Shown: positions 1-10,842 of the stretch, in pieces
Layout: each line of letters begins with the position of its first letter
Numbering within the stretch: the first letter of the stretch is position 1
Source of the DNA: Candidatus Absconditabacterales bacterium
GTDB lineage: Bacteria > Patescibacteriota > Gracilibacteria > Absconditabacterales > Absconditicoccaceae
Direction of reading: 5' to 3'
Assembly (NCBI GenBank): GCA_023228925.1
Contig: JALOAF010000001.1
Location: forward strand, 1 to 64,000
DNA: 64,000 bases
The notes under the pieces: generated by a model
The model's input: only the letters and a program-made list of their open reading frames with translations
Told to the model about the DNA's origin: nothing
Databases searched by the model: none
Position numbers and translations under genes: made by a program

Positions 1-494
1 CTATTGTACTATAGGAACAAATCTGTTTACTATCTTCAATAGGGGAAGCTCACATCTACTTGTAGTTCGCCTGGCATGGGTAAATTGTAGAGTGTTCGTT
101 CCCTTTTTTGTTTTACTCCTTTTGAGATTCAGTACCTTATATACATTCTCCTTCCAATTCTCCATATGGTTGTTGGATCTAAATTTATTCCCATATCTTC
201 AAAAATAGTATGAGCAATTGTTTGGGGTCACAACAAAGGGTAATTTTCCAAATACTTTGCTACAATAGCTTCAACATCAGAAGACGTTCTATTCCAAGCC
301 TTTCAAAACTTAGGTCATGGTTGGTCATCAATTAATCATAGTAATCAATCCTCACTATATTTTGCTAACCAAGCATAAATAGTATCTCTAGAAACTCCTA
401 AATTTCTAGCCACAGAAGTAACAGTAGTTTCTTTTTTGATAAGTGCTATAAGCTGTTTTTCTATGATTTTCATGAATTGTTTACACTTTTTCAT
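1..494 (-). pseudogene. IS transposase fragment, frameshifted, runs off the window edge
   Basis: The minus strand from the ATG at 494 encodes an N-terminal helix-turn-helix (roughly residues 15-50, with VTSVARNLGVSRDTIYAW) and then a linker ending in GELQVDVSFPYG. That ending looks like the start of the DDE integrase core of IS481/IS630-like transposases. Shortly after FPYG the frame meets TAG TAA near position 35. Shifting by one base restores a sensible continuation (SKQICSYSTI), which resembles the core segment that precedes the first DDE-region aspartates. I read this as a single-base frameshift, either decay or programmed. TGA is needed as Gly at several positions, so the copy has lived in this genetic code. 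The rest lies outside the window and the family assignment is approximate. Confidence 0.65.
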
Positions 495-505
495 CTAAAT
501 ATTAG

Positions 506-532
506 ATAATAAAGAGTGCTACCCTTTATTAT
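506..532. repeat. Perfect 9-bp inverted repeat upstream of the transposase
   Basis: ATAATAAAG and CTTTATTAT flank a 9-nt spacer, and a T-rich run follows on the plus strand. It lies 12 bp outside the transposase start, so it could be a terminal inverted repeat of the insertion sequence or an intrinsic terminator. I see no gene between it and 775. Confidence 0.45.
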
Positions 533-774
533 ATCTTTTTTAATGTGTAAACCTAATTGCTGCATAATTGCTGCAATAGTAATAAGAGTCTGCATGTATT
601 ATGTAGACTTTTTCCTTTTTATAAGAATAAACTATTATATATTATCATGCTGTTTAATGTGGCTATTGCTCCATTTTTTTGTAATTAAACCAAAAATAAA
701 TTCTGCTTGATTTTGAATACAAGAATTTTACCTTATTTTAATAAGCTAAAATTTTATTTTTCTTGATTTTCAAA

Positions 775-1452
775 ATGTTAAAAGGTAAATTTATTGTTAT
801 AGATTGAACTGATGGAAGTTGAAAATGAACTCAAACAAAACTTTTAGTTCAAAGATTAAAAAATTCATGATATAGTGTAGAAATAGCAGATTTTCCTCAA
901 TATTGAAAAAAAAGTGCTATTATGGTAGAAGAATATTTAAATGGTAAATTTTGAACAGCTCAAGAAGTTTGACCATATAGAGCTTCTGTCTTTTATGCCA
1001 TAGATAGATATGCTGCATCTTTTGAAATAAAAAAGCGACTGGAAGAATGAAAGATTGTTATTTCCAACAGGTATGTCTCTTCAAATATGTGACATCAAGC
1101 TGGCAAAATAAAAGATCCAAAAGAGAGAGATAAATTTTTACAACGACTAGAAGAGTTTGAATATCGATTATTTGCTATACCCAAGCCAGATAAGAATATT
1201 TTACTATATATGCCAACAGAAATTTGACAACAATTGGTAGATAAAAAGTGACATAGAGATTATATTTGATGACAAAAAAGAGACATCCATGAAGCAGATT
1301 TGCAACACTTAAAAGATGCCGCAGAAGCTTATAAATATGTTGCTAAAAAATATAATTGGACTATTGTCGATAGCGCCCCAAATTGAGAATTGCTTTCAAT
1401 AGAAGAGGTTGGTGATTTGGTTTGGAATGAAATATTGAAAATATTGAGTTAA
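775..1452 (+). CDS. tmk: Thymidylate kinase (dTMP kinase)
   Basis: Phosphorylates dTMP to dTDP with ATP, in cytosolic dTTP synthesis. The 225-residue product has a P-loop at residues 11-19 (GTDGSGKGT), where three of the four glycines are TGA codons. This is strong evidence for UGA=Gly. Further family features are the FPQYG segment, a DRY (FYAIDRYAAS) motif, and an SNRYVSSNMGHQ substrate/lid region. Length is normal for the family, and the ATG at 775 places the P-loop at the usual distance from the N-terminus. No Shine-Dalgarno is visible. It ends at TAA, convergent with the glycosyltransferase downstream. Confidence 0.93.
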
Positions 1453-1476
1453 AAAAAACAATAAGCTAATTATTAT

Positions 1477-1522
1477 TTAACTAAATATTATTTTTGTTAG
1501 ATAAAAATTTAGTTGAATTTTT
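1477..1522 (+). terminator. Possible intrinsic terminator after tmk
   Basis: TTAACTAAAT and ATTTAGTTGA form a 10-bp stem with one G.T pair, followed by a T-rich stretch. It lies between the convergent genes tmk and the glycosyltransferase. The stem is AT-rich, so the call is tentative. Confidence 0.4.
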
Positions 1523-1599
1523 ATTACAACACATAAAACATTAATAATGTTATGAAAACACATATCTGAAACAAAAAATTTGAAATAGTTTGATGTCGG

Positions 1600-2769
1600 T
1601 TATTTTTGAATAAAATGAGAAAGTGTTTGCACTTTTTTTGGATCTATTTGATAAGAATCGGATACTATTTTTTCTAAAAAATTAGATGGTACCAAATGTA
1701 AGTCTATTGATTTTTTCAAAATTTTACTAAGTAAACAAACAGAATAATATTTAAAGCAGATTGCTAATATTTTTAATGGATTTTTTGTGTTAGCAGATTT
1801 GATATAATTTTTTAGATTCAATGGAGTTTTTACTATATTTTCTTGTGTTACTAGACTTGGATATGGGTGAAAATATCATAAATCATGGTACATCATAATT
1901 TTTTTTGAATCATGAGCACTTAATCTATTTATTGGTAATCGTCACAAAAATCTTAAAGTACTATGATACCAAACTACTTTTGGTTTAAATTTTTTTGCAA
2001 CAAATTTGAGTTTTATAGCATCTATAAAATTGAATATTGCAAAAAATAAGCCAAAATATTTACACAACTGTCATAGTTTTCAACTTGGAATTTTGGCTCA
2101 ATAGATTTTAATTTCATATCATTTTGATTCTAAAATATCTTTGACATCATGCATATAGGTTTCGATTCCTCATATTTTATTTCTAAAATCTGAAATCATT
2201 AGCACTCTTTTTGGTTTTCATATGATTGGACCTATGTTTTCAATCCATTTTTCTATGGAATATTTGTTCGCTAATGTTTTAGCTTTTTTTCTTTCAGCAT
2301 CTATATTTATTTCATCTTTCTCATATTTATCTATAATTTCTTGCATTTTATTGTAAAGTTTTTCAGCGTCTGTTTGTCCTTCTGCTTTAGAAATATTGTA
2401 TTTATTTTGAATAAATTGTGTCAATCATCATTTAGCAAACCCAATAACAGGTATTCACATAGATAGAGAATTTAGTGCTGTTAGACCAAAAGTCTCTAAA
2501 AAAGTAGATGGCATTAGACAAAAATGACAATTTTCTTGATATCTTTGAATTGTAGCTAAAGTTTGCCATCAAAAAAAATGTATAGAACTATGTTTGTCTG
2601 CTAGTTCAATCAATTCATTAACATATTTTCATTTCCCAAAAACATAAAAAGAAAAAGGTATGGTCCCATATTTTTTTATAAAAACTTTTAGCATGTTCAA
2701 AATTAGTCAAAATCATTTTTCATCATCCAATCTACCAAAGAAAAGTATTCATAATTTTTTGTCTGACAT
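1600..2769 (-). CDS. GT-B glycosyltransferase (GT4-like) with domains in permuted order
   Basis: The 389-residue protein contains both halves of a GT4 family enzyme, but in reverse order. Residues 1 to about 170 are the nucleotide-sugar-binding domain: ILFFGRLDDEKGF at the start, then PSTFLETFGLTALNSLSMG and GIPVIGFAKGG. Residues about 185-389 are the acceptor-binding domain: RVLMISDFRNKIGGIETY near its start, MMYHDLGYFHPYPS in the middle, and VPSNFLEKIVSDSY at its end. In ordinary GT4 enzymes the second block comes first and leads directly into the first block. The likely role is sugar transfer to an envelope glycan or lipid; the substrate is unknown. The ATG at 2769 lies 21 bp after trmD, suggesting one transcript. 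No in-frame TAA/TAG and no frameshift is visible at the domain junction, which contains one Gly-TGA. Confidence 0.82.
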
Positions 2770-2790
2770 AGGAAAATTTAAAATTTAAAA

Positions 2791-3468
2791 TTAGATTTTT
2801 GAATTATTTTCTTTCCATTTTTGTATTTCTTTGTGATTTCAATTTAACAATACTTCTGGTACAGAATATCATTCTACCTCTTTAGGTCTAGTATATTGTG
2901 GATGTTCTATGTTTTCCATATTTTGAGAGATAGAATAACTCTCTTTTTGTCGACTTTCTTCTTCTTTTATTACTCATGGAATTAAACGAACTATAGATTC
3001 TGTCATTGTCATGGCAGGAGTTTCTCATCCAAGAGTTATAAACTTTCAAATAGATATTTGATGGAAGTTTTTTGGATATTTGTCTTGAAAATATTGTATA
3101 AAACGATGATCAACTCACTCATACCTTGCACAGACAAAAATTAAGTTTTTTGTTTTTGAAAAAGAATGAGCAGACTTTTGATCCCAAAAAACCTTACTAG
3201 GATTTGGGAAAATAATTTGAAAATTTCAATTATTTGTTTTTTTTATTACTGAATTTACTGCATCTATCATAGGCTGTGCCATCATCAACATCCCAGCCCC
3301 TCATCCATAAATTTCATCATCTATTTGCTTGTGTTTGTCTGTACAAAAATCTCTTGGATTGATTATTGCAAAATCCAAAACACCTTTTTCTTGAGCTTTT
3401 TTAATCAAAGAAGTATTCAAAAAACTATCAAAGATTTCTGGGAATATAGATATGTAATAAATTTTCAT
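2791..3468 (-). CDS. trmD: tRNA (guanine-N1)-methyltransferase
   Basis: Methylates G37 of tRNAs reading CNN codons, using S-adenosylmethionine, and prevents +1 frameshifting. The 225 residues begin with the family-typical MKIYYISIFPEIFDSFLNTS and contain DEIYGGGAGMLMM (about residues 53-65), ICARYEGVDHRF-type text (FVCARYEGVDHRFIQ) and the cofactor-knot segment ISIGKFITLGGETPAM. Its C-terminal part, IEHPQYTRPKEVEG, is the usual TrmD ending block. The start at 3468 gives the canonical N-terminus. It is followed closely by the permuted glycosyltransferase and preceded by the DUF2103-like gene on the same strand. Confidence 0.94.
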
Positions 3469-3500
3469 AATTCAGTACTATTTTAGCAAAACTAAAGTAT

Positions 3501-3806
3501 TTAGTGTTTTATTAAATATTTTTCAACATTTAATAATATGTTTTTTTTTACTTCTTCTACATTTTCTAAAGAACAGATTACAAACAATTCTTGTGCAGTA
3601 GAGCCCTTACTCATGATACATTTAAAACCACTACTTGTTGGTGTTGTTATTCTGAATATAAGCTGACTACTTCATTTTTGTTGTCTAGATATTCTACCTG
3701 GAATTATTCTAACAATATTTGGATCTTTTTCAATTTCAAACAAAAATTTAATAAATTCTGATAATATGTTATGCTCTGTTTTTACTTTTTGAAATTTAAC
3801 TCTCAT
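3501..3806 (-). CDS. Small DUF2103-like protein
   Basis: Predicted 101-residue protein starting MRVKFQKVKTEHNI. The text around residues 33-48 (IVRIIPGRISRQQKGS) and the later SKGSTAQELFVICS resemble the archaeal/CPR family DUF2103, annotated elsewhere as a putative metal-binding or RNA-interacting protein. I recognise the pattern from memory and cannot confirm it by search. It sits 32 bp upstream of trmD on the same strand and is divergent from prmC. No signal peptide or membrane segment is visible. Function unknown. Confidence 0.6.
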
Positions 3807-4012
3807 ATTGAAAATATGATTAAATAAAGTACAACTTAATTGAAAAATTCATAAGGTTACAAATTTGCAAAGAAACAAATTGAAAGTTTTTTTTCAAAGG
3901 AAGCTGTTCTATCTTAGCTGAAAAGTAGTTCGAAATACCCTCCTCTGAATTAAAAATTCTTTGTGAACCAATAAACTTATATCTTTAAATCCATAACATT
4001 CAACTAAATCTA

Positions 4013-4864
4013 ATGAAAATTCAAGAACTATTACAAAACCAAAAATATACACAAAAAAGAGTTTTGGAAAATTTAATCTGCCATTTTTTGGATATTAGTA
4101 GGGAAAAATTGCGAACCTCTTTAGAACAAACAATAGAAGAAAGTATTCTAAAAAAAATAACACAAGCTTATGATGATTTTGTTGTTCAAAAAAAACCATT
4201 AGAATACATTTTATGATATGTAAAATTTATGGGAAATAAATTTAAAATAGATCATAGGGCTTTGATTCCACGCCCAGAAACAGAGTATATGATACAAGCA
4301 GTAAATGAACATATTTCTATATTAAACCCTTGAAACAATATATTATTTGATATTGGAACGGGGTGTGGTGTTTTGTGATTATCTGTTTTGTTACATAATC
4401 CAAGTTTTTTTTCTGAAGCATATTTGAGTGAATATATAGACTATACTCTTTCTTTAGCTAAAGAAAATTTTGAAATATTTAAAAACAAACTTACAAAAAC
4501 AAATCTAAATTTAGTAAAAGCAAACTTGCTAGATTTTATAGATCCTACTAAATTTATATCTTCTCAACTAATCTTGGTAGCAAATTTACCCTATATACCA
4601 GAAGACACTTTCAATCAAAATGTTTGAGAGACTGTAAAAAATTGGGAACCCAAACCTGCTTTTGTATGATGAGAAGATTGACTAGATTATTATCGTAAAA
4701 TGTTTCAGCAAATTTTTGATTTTTGAATCAAGCCTACAATGTTTTTAGAAATGATGACACGACAGGTAGATGTTTTACGCAAAGAATTTTGAAAAAAAAT
4801 AGAATTTCAAGAAGTAAAAACTTTCCATTTTAATATCAGAATAGTAAAAGCTTGGATAAAATAG
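4013..4864 (+). CDS. prmC: Peptide chain release factor N5-glutamine methyltransferase
   Basis: Methylates the GGQ glutamine of release factors using S-adenosylmethionine. The 283 residues have the N-terminal helical substrate-binding domain (1-80), the LIPRPETE segment, SAM motif I (FDIGTGCGVLGLS) and ANLPYIPE, which is the family's NPPY catalytic motif with Pro replaced by Leu (NLPY). In a UGA=Gly organism only the TAA/TAG release factor RF1 is expected, so RF1 is its likely substrate; this is inference. ATG at 4013 is chosen because it gives the usual N-terminus. It is divergent from the DUF2103-like gene across about 200 bp. Confidence 0.9.
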
Positions 4865-4897
4865 ATGTTTTGTACTATCAAAAAATTTATATAATAT

Positions 4898-7828
4898 TTA
4901 TTTCAAAAATTGTCTTATACTTTCTGGAATGGTTTCACTATATATGGTGGTCATATCAAAATCCCAGAGGATAGCTTTTACTCTATCTTTTATATTTAAG
5001 TCATTAGCAAAATCCGAATAATCACAAGGACAAGAAAAACATTCTTTTACACTTATTCCAGAGTCATCTATTTCTCAATCAATATCAATTTCAGGACATC
5101 AATCAGAATCTTCTATTCCATTATAGTTTTCTGGTATTGTTGGACATGCATCTAGGTGATCTGGTATTCAATCTCAATCACTATCAATAAAATCTTTATC
5201 ATCTCAACTTCAGTCTCAATCTCAATTATTTCAATCTCAGCCTAAATCATCATTTCAATCTCAGCCTAAATCATCATTTAATAGGTTTTTTATAAAATTA
5301 TCACACATATCTCATCGTCCATTATTATTTATATCCATTTGGTCTGGGTTTATATGAAAAGGACAATTATCAAGTGTACAAACATCATTATGTAGTAACA
5401 AGACTTCTTTGTTTATGTTTTTTGAAGTGATACTACAATCATCTAATTCAAAATCAATTAATCATATTAAATTAGGCATTCCATCTCCATCAATATCATC
5501 GTCACAAATATCAGGTATTCAGTCTCAATCCATATCACATTTAAATTGATTTAATGTACCATTTAATTTTGCATTCATACAAATATCATTTTTACTTACA
5601 ACTACAGTAGATATATTATCTAAAGATATGTTTCATTTTAAAAAAATTGTATTTTTTGGAAAATAGACTCATTCTTTTATATACTTATGTTCAAATTTTT
5701 TTGGCCAGATAGTTAGAGATTCTGTATCTTTATTGCCATTTAAATCTCAATATTTATTTGCAAGTAATATAACTTCTGGTAAAATTCATATCCTATTTAC
5801 ATCAAATCTTATTGGATCAAAAATAGATAAAATTAGTTTGCTAACATCTGCATTGATGGCATATGAGTTTTCTATGGAATCATCTCTAATGTTTATTGTC
5901 AAAAAATTTTGCAGCTCTTTTCCATTTTTTAAAATGATTTTTTGTACTATCACATGAGTTCCAGCTTTTTTGTATATGTACTCTATATCTAATAACCTAT
6001 TTTTTATGATTTCTCAGTTTCCCATATTTCGCTCTATAGAACTTATATCATTTTCATTAAATCCAAAAACATTAGTTTCCAACAATATTGTTTGTTCTTT
6101 TTTTACTGTTGTGTTGTTTGCTTTTAAATGGCTTCAAATCTCTCCATTTTCTCCTATTGCCACAATTACATTTGCAGTAGATATTATTTTATTGTTTTTT
6201 ATTCATTTCAATGTAATCATATAAGATCATTGAGTCTTGAATATTTTTGTAATAGTTTCATTGCTATTTCTTTCTACAATGTTGTTTTCTCAAAAATTCC
6301 ATTCAAACTTGTCAAAATGTCATTTTGTTTCTGCAGTAAATTTAATTTCAGTAGGAATACTTCATCATAGCTTACTTACAGATATTTGCATACTATCATT
6401 TTCTATTGCATTTTTTCAAACAACAAGCGTTGTTATGGCATTGGCTTCATTGTTTATACCAATAGCATTAGCTTGAATTTTATATATTCATTCTCTCAAA
6501 AAAGTATTAGTTACTTTATGTCCAATAGAACGATTTCAGTCTCAAAAATCTCGGCTAATTTCTCCCTTAATTAATCCCTCTGTAATGGCTTCAAAATTTA
6601 CAGTCAAGGGAGCATTAGAAGAAACAAAATTACTCTTTATATACATTCCTAAATTACTTTGATTTTCTTTACATGCATCTCAGATTCCTTTGCTGTCACT
6701 ATCTTTTTGATCTGGATTTTTAACAAACAAACAATTGTCCATTCAAGCTTTCCACTTTGAAACAACAACATTTCATAAGTCATCTACTATTCCTATGGGG
6801 TTTAAAATTCAATCTCAATCAATATCAGGATCACACACATCTCAAAGACCGTCTCCATCTGTATCTTTTTGACTTGGATTGTAATGATTGGGACAATTGT
6901 CTTCAGCATTTGGTATATTATCACAGTCATAATCATCATCAAAATTACAATCTACAATTTCAAAAACATTGTACAAGGTTTTTAAAACATATTCTCAAGA
7001 TACCAATTCGTGTACTTGTCCATCCTTAAACTTTTCATGTTCTACAATATTATGATCATACAAAATATTTAATTCTCCTATAGGCCAATACCCTTGTTTT
7101 ATTGAACCAAAAGATTGCATTCAGCATTTAGCTAAATTGAACATACAATATTTTAGATATGGCTGTAAGGACTCTTTATTTGGTAAAATCCCAGACAATC
7201 AGTCTTGAGCATATTTATTTATAAGATCTTTGTCATTTTGATTTAAATATGTATCAGGGTAGCTTTGCTGGGTCAATCAGTCCATCCATTTTTTTATTTG
7301 TCATCGATTGGCTAGGTATTTATTATAAACATATTGATCACTTATATTTAAAACTACTTGTAAGAATTCACCAATAGTCGTATTTCTATATCAACAAAAC
7401 TTTCAATTACACACAGGACTAACTCATTGTGGATATCATCTCATCCAAGAATTGTCTCATACATAAGCTACACAATAATAATATGGTTTTCAATTATAGT
7501 AAGAAGATCAAAAAACAATATCATCAAAATCTTTTCCTGGCAATGAAGAAAAATCTAGTCGCCAATTGTTTGTATATTTTTCTATCATCCAAGTTGGTGT
7601 ATTGACACAATCTTGACAAGTCACTGTATTTAAAAGTCTAGAAAGCTCATATCTGTTTATTTGATTACTTTCTAAAATACCGTCCACCTCTATTCCTGAT
7701 TTTTTTAAATCATCTAAAAACCTATCATAGTTTCCAAATGATATTTCTAAAACAAGAAAAAGTACAAATATCACAAATATTCATTTTATTAATGGTTTAA
7801 TATATTTTTGTATCAAAATACTTATCAT
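4898..7828 (-). CDS. Secreted PKD / thrombospondin-3-repeat calcium-binding protein
   Basis: A 976-residue exported protein. It starts with a basic, hydrophobic signal segment (about residues 1-33, with GIFVIFVLFLVLEIS). Residues about 60-290 form a Cys- and Trp-containing region unlike families I know. Residues about 300-345 contain DxDxDG-type calcium loops (DTDGDGLGDVCDPDIDGDG). Two PKD-like beta domains follow at about 390-545 (ISRDFGDGNRS and FEWNFGENN). The C-terminal third carries more thrombospondin type-3-like repeats. In that region most glycines of the DGDG runs are TGA, so the standard code shows almost no reading frame. Cell-surface anchoring or adhesion is likely; the ligand is unknown. 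It is monocistronic by position, convergent with prmC. Confidence 0.85.
5228..5275. repeat. Two perfect 24-bp tandem units in the calcium-repeat gene
   Basis: The 24-bp unit (positions 5228-5251 and 5252-5275) is repeated exactly and adds eight residues of the form DDLGGDGN to the calcium-binding stretch. Exact identity suggests recent slippage or duplication, so this linker probably varies in length between strains. Confidence 0.85.
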
Positions 7829-7977
7829 AGTTTAAATATAAAATAAAGCTTGATACAAATTTAATTATAAGCAAGTAGTGCTTTTTTTCAAAAGCTTGTT
7901 GATTTTTATCTCAAACTTAGATTGACTTTCTTGTTTTTTAACATTAACAATGAATTTTGTTTTTTTATTCCAAATAA

Positions 7978-9393
7978 TTATTTTTTATTATACAAAATTT
8001 TAGTCCCAATATCTATTCAGTCTTGATTTTCATATATTTCAACAATATTTGCAAGTTTTATTTCATCATAACTGTCTATTTCAGGAGCATGTAATCGTGG
8101 ACGAACAATGATTATTGGGTTTTTTTCTGTTCACTTAAATCCCATAACATATCAGAAATTAGAACTTTTAATGGAAAAATTAGAGTCTCTATTTTTTGTA
8201 ACCAATCTGTCGTTTTTTGTTTTTCATTTTTTGCCTGTCGTCTTTCATTCTTTACTTATTTTTTCTAGTATTTTAAATCTTTTTCTTATTGTTTTTTCAT
8301 CTATTTTATTTTCCAATTTACTAGAATCTGCCAATGGTTCATCATGATATTCAAAAATTGCAATATTGTCAAAACTATATTGTTTTAAAAAATCACATAA
8401 TTCATTAAAGTTTTTTTCTGTTTCTCAGGGGAATCACACAATTATATTTGTTCTAACAAATCTAGTTTCAAAGTTATTTTCTATAAAATCCAACAATTTG
8501 TATATATGTTTTTGATCATAAAATCTCCCCATATTTTTTAAAATATTTTCACTAATATGTTGTAAAGGAATGTCAAAATAAGGGATAAACTTTTTGAAAT
8601 TTTTTAATTTTTCCAGTTGTCTAAGTGTCAAAATATCTGGATATAAATACAAGATTCTATATTTCCAGTCTCATTCAATTTGTTCCAAATTTTCTAGCAA
8701 TTCAAAAAGGGACGCTTTACCATACAAGTCTACTCAATATCTATTTGTGTCTTGAGCTATCAAAATAATTTCTTCTATCCCAGCATTTAGCATGTTTTGC
8801 ACTTCTTGTACAATTTCTTCTATTGGCAAAGATTTTTGTTTTCATCTAATTTTTGGGATGATGCAAAAAGTACATTTGTTGTTACATCATTCAGCTATTT
8901 TCAAATATTCAAATTTATATTTAGCATTTGTATAAGCTCTAACTCAGCTATATAAAACACTTTCTTTCAACCCTTCAGCATCATATCAATCAATCAAATT
9001 TTCTATTGAAATATTATTCCAGTCACTTCGTGAAAGAAAATGTATATTTTTGTTATCTAAAATACTTTTCCATATTTTTTTTTCTTTTTCATCCATCTGA
9101 GAAGTATCCAGATTTTCAAAATAATACAAACCACATCACAATAAGTATATGATTTTATGTTTTGATAATAATAGTTCTATGGTTTCAAACATTTCATATC
9201 TTGCACTAGATATGAAGCCACAGGTATTCAAAAAAACATATTTTACATCTTGGTCATAAGGATCGACAGAGTAGTTTATTTCGTAATTTGGATTGTTTCC
9301 TGACAGATAAAAAATATTTCATAACAAAAATTGAGTATCTACTAGATTTTTATTGCAACCAAGATTTATAAAAGAAAAATTGAACTTTCTCAA
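7978..9393 (-). CDS. rimO: Ribosomal protein S12 methylthiotransferase
   Basis: Radical-SAM enzyme that methylthiolates an aspartate of ribosomal protein S12. The 471 residues include the N-terminal UPF0004 domain (NLGCNKNLVDTQ at about 9-20 and NTCGFI), the radical-SAM cluster motif CNNKCTFC in EGCNNKCTFCIIPKIRG, AQDTNRYGVDLYG, and the IPYFDIPLQHIS block. RimO rather than MiaB is favoured by the NLGC(N/P)KNLVD text. No ATG is available: an in-frame TAG lies three codons before an ATT-TTG pair at 9396-9391, so TTG at 9393 is the best start, giving an N-terminus of normal length. It is divergent from the exchanger gene. Confidence 0.88.
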
Positions 9394-9609
9394 AATTGTT
9401 GTCTATCAAATAAAAATATTTTCGTTCAATATATATAAGAATTTTTAATAACTATTCAATATTGATGCCGATAAAAGTGTATTTTTTGATTTTATATTTG
9501 ACAAAGATACTTCCTTTTAGTGTTTGCAAAAGCATTTTTTTATTATTATTGATTTTTTAGTTTAAATTTATAATCTATTTTTCATATTTTTATTTTTAAA
9601 TCTAAACTC

Positions 9610-10809
9610 ATGATCGGAGCATTTATTTTGTTAATAGTTTGATTACTTATACTATGATTTGCTGCAAATCACCTAATCAACTCAAGTGTTAGAGTGGCAA
9701 AGTATTTCAATGTATCTGCGCTATTTATCTGACTCACAATAATAGCAGCATGAACATCAGCACCAGAATTGTTTTTATCTGCTATGGCGGCTTTAAACTG
9801 AAATGGTGCGCTTTCCGTTTGAAATGTAATATGATCAAACATCTTCAATCTTTGATTTATATTATGACTTAGTGTGATTATTACTCCAATATTGATACAA
9901 AAAAAATTGGTATATAGGGATTGAATTTTTTTGTTATTTATCACAGGATTAATTTTTGTGATGCTTCGAGATCAAACTGTTTTGCGATGGGAATGAGCAA
10001 TTTTATTGTTTCTACTTGTAGCTTACAATGCTTATCTACGAATTAAAAGAGATGTTCCTACAGAAGATACAGAAGTACCCAGCACCCCAAAATTAAAAAA
10101 CTTTATTAGCTTGTTTGTATCAATAGTTGTTTTATCTATTATTTGAACACAAGCTATCAATTGAGATTTTGAAATCACACTTTCAACTTCACTTTATTCA
10201 AATATATTTTTAATTTTTTTAGTCTTATTTTTTATTATAGCTTTATTAAAAAAAGACATTCCTCAATTTAATAAAAACTCAAAATGAATTCGACTTACTG
10301 TACTCAAGCTCATCGCTAGTTTATGATTACTTGTACTTTCATCTCATCATGTCGTGAATGCAGCAGTTTATATAGCTCAAGTTTTTTGATTATCAGAACG
10401 AGCTATTTGAGCAACTATTGTCGCAGCAGGGACTAGTCTTCCAGAGATTGCTGCTACAGTAGCGGCGGTTATCAAAAAAAATTATGATATGTGAGTTTGA
10501 AATGTTATTTGATCTGATATATTTAATATTTTGTGAGTTATTTGAATAAGTTCTATCATTGCTCCTTTACATCTCAATTCTACTTGTTTATTTCTATCAG
10601 ACTGTAATTCCGGACTTTTCTCAATGTTATTTAGAGATAATATGTTTTCTATATCCATTTTATTCTTTACACTAATTATTACCTTTATTTTTATGAGAAC
10701 AAAATGGAGATTATCAAAAACAGAAGGAATGTTTTTATTTCTTTTTGCTACATTGAGAATGGTGTTTGAAATCAACCCCAACTTTTTCATTAATCTATTT
10801 TGATGATAA
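9610..10809 (+). CDS. Na+/Ca2+ exchanger (CaCA family, YrbG-like)
   Basis: A 399-residue integral membrane antiporter with two inverted five-helix repeats. The alpha-1 repeat (about residues 40-90) has GTSAPELFLSAMAA and NVIGSNIFNLG. The alpha-2 repeat (about 275-320) has GTSLPEIAATVAAV and NVIGSDIFNILG. These acidic G(T)S(A/L)PE motifs coordinate the cations. The central loop (about 150-165) is short and polar. Many transmembrane glycines are TGA. It probably extrudes Ca2+ using the Na+ or H+ gradient. ATG at 9610 begins directly with a hydrophobic helix (MIGAFILLIVGLLILG). Confidence 0.92.
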
Positions 10810-10842
10810 AAAATAAAATTATAATTTACCAATCCAAAAAAT

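Noticed and set aside
2195-2215. TTAGCACTC, a half CIRCE operator
   Set aside because: Only one half-site, inside the glycosyltransferase coding sequence, with no matching inverted half nine bases away.
6128-6574. Several plus-strand frames within 5.7-7.0 kb
   Set aside because: Shadows of the secreted PKD/thrombospondin-repeat gene on the minus strand, which is continuous with UGA as Gly.
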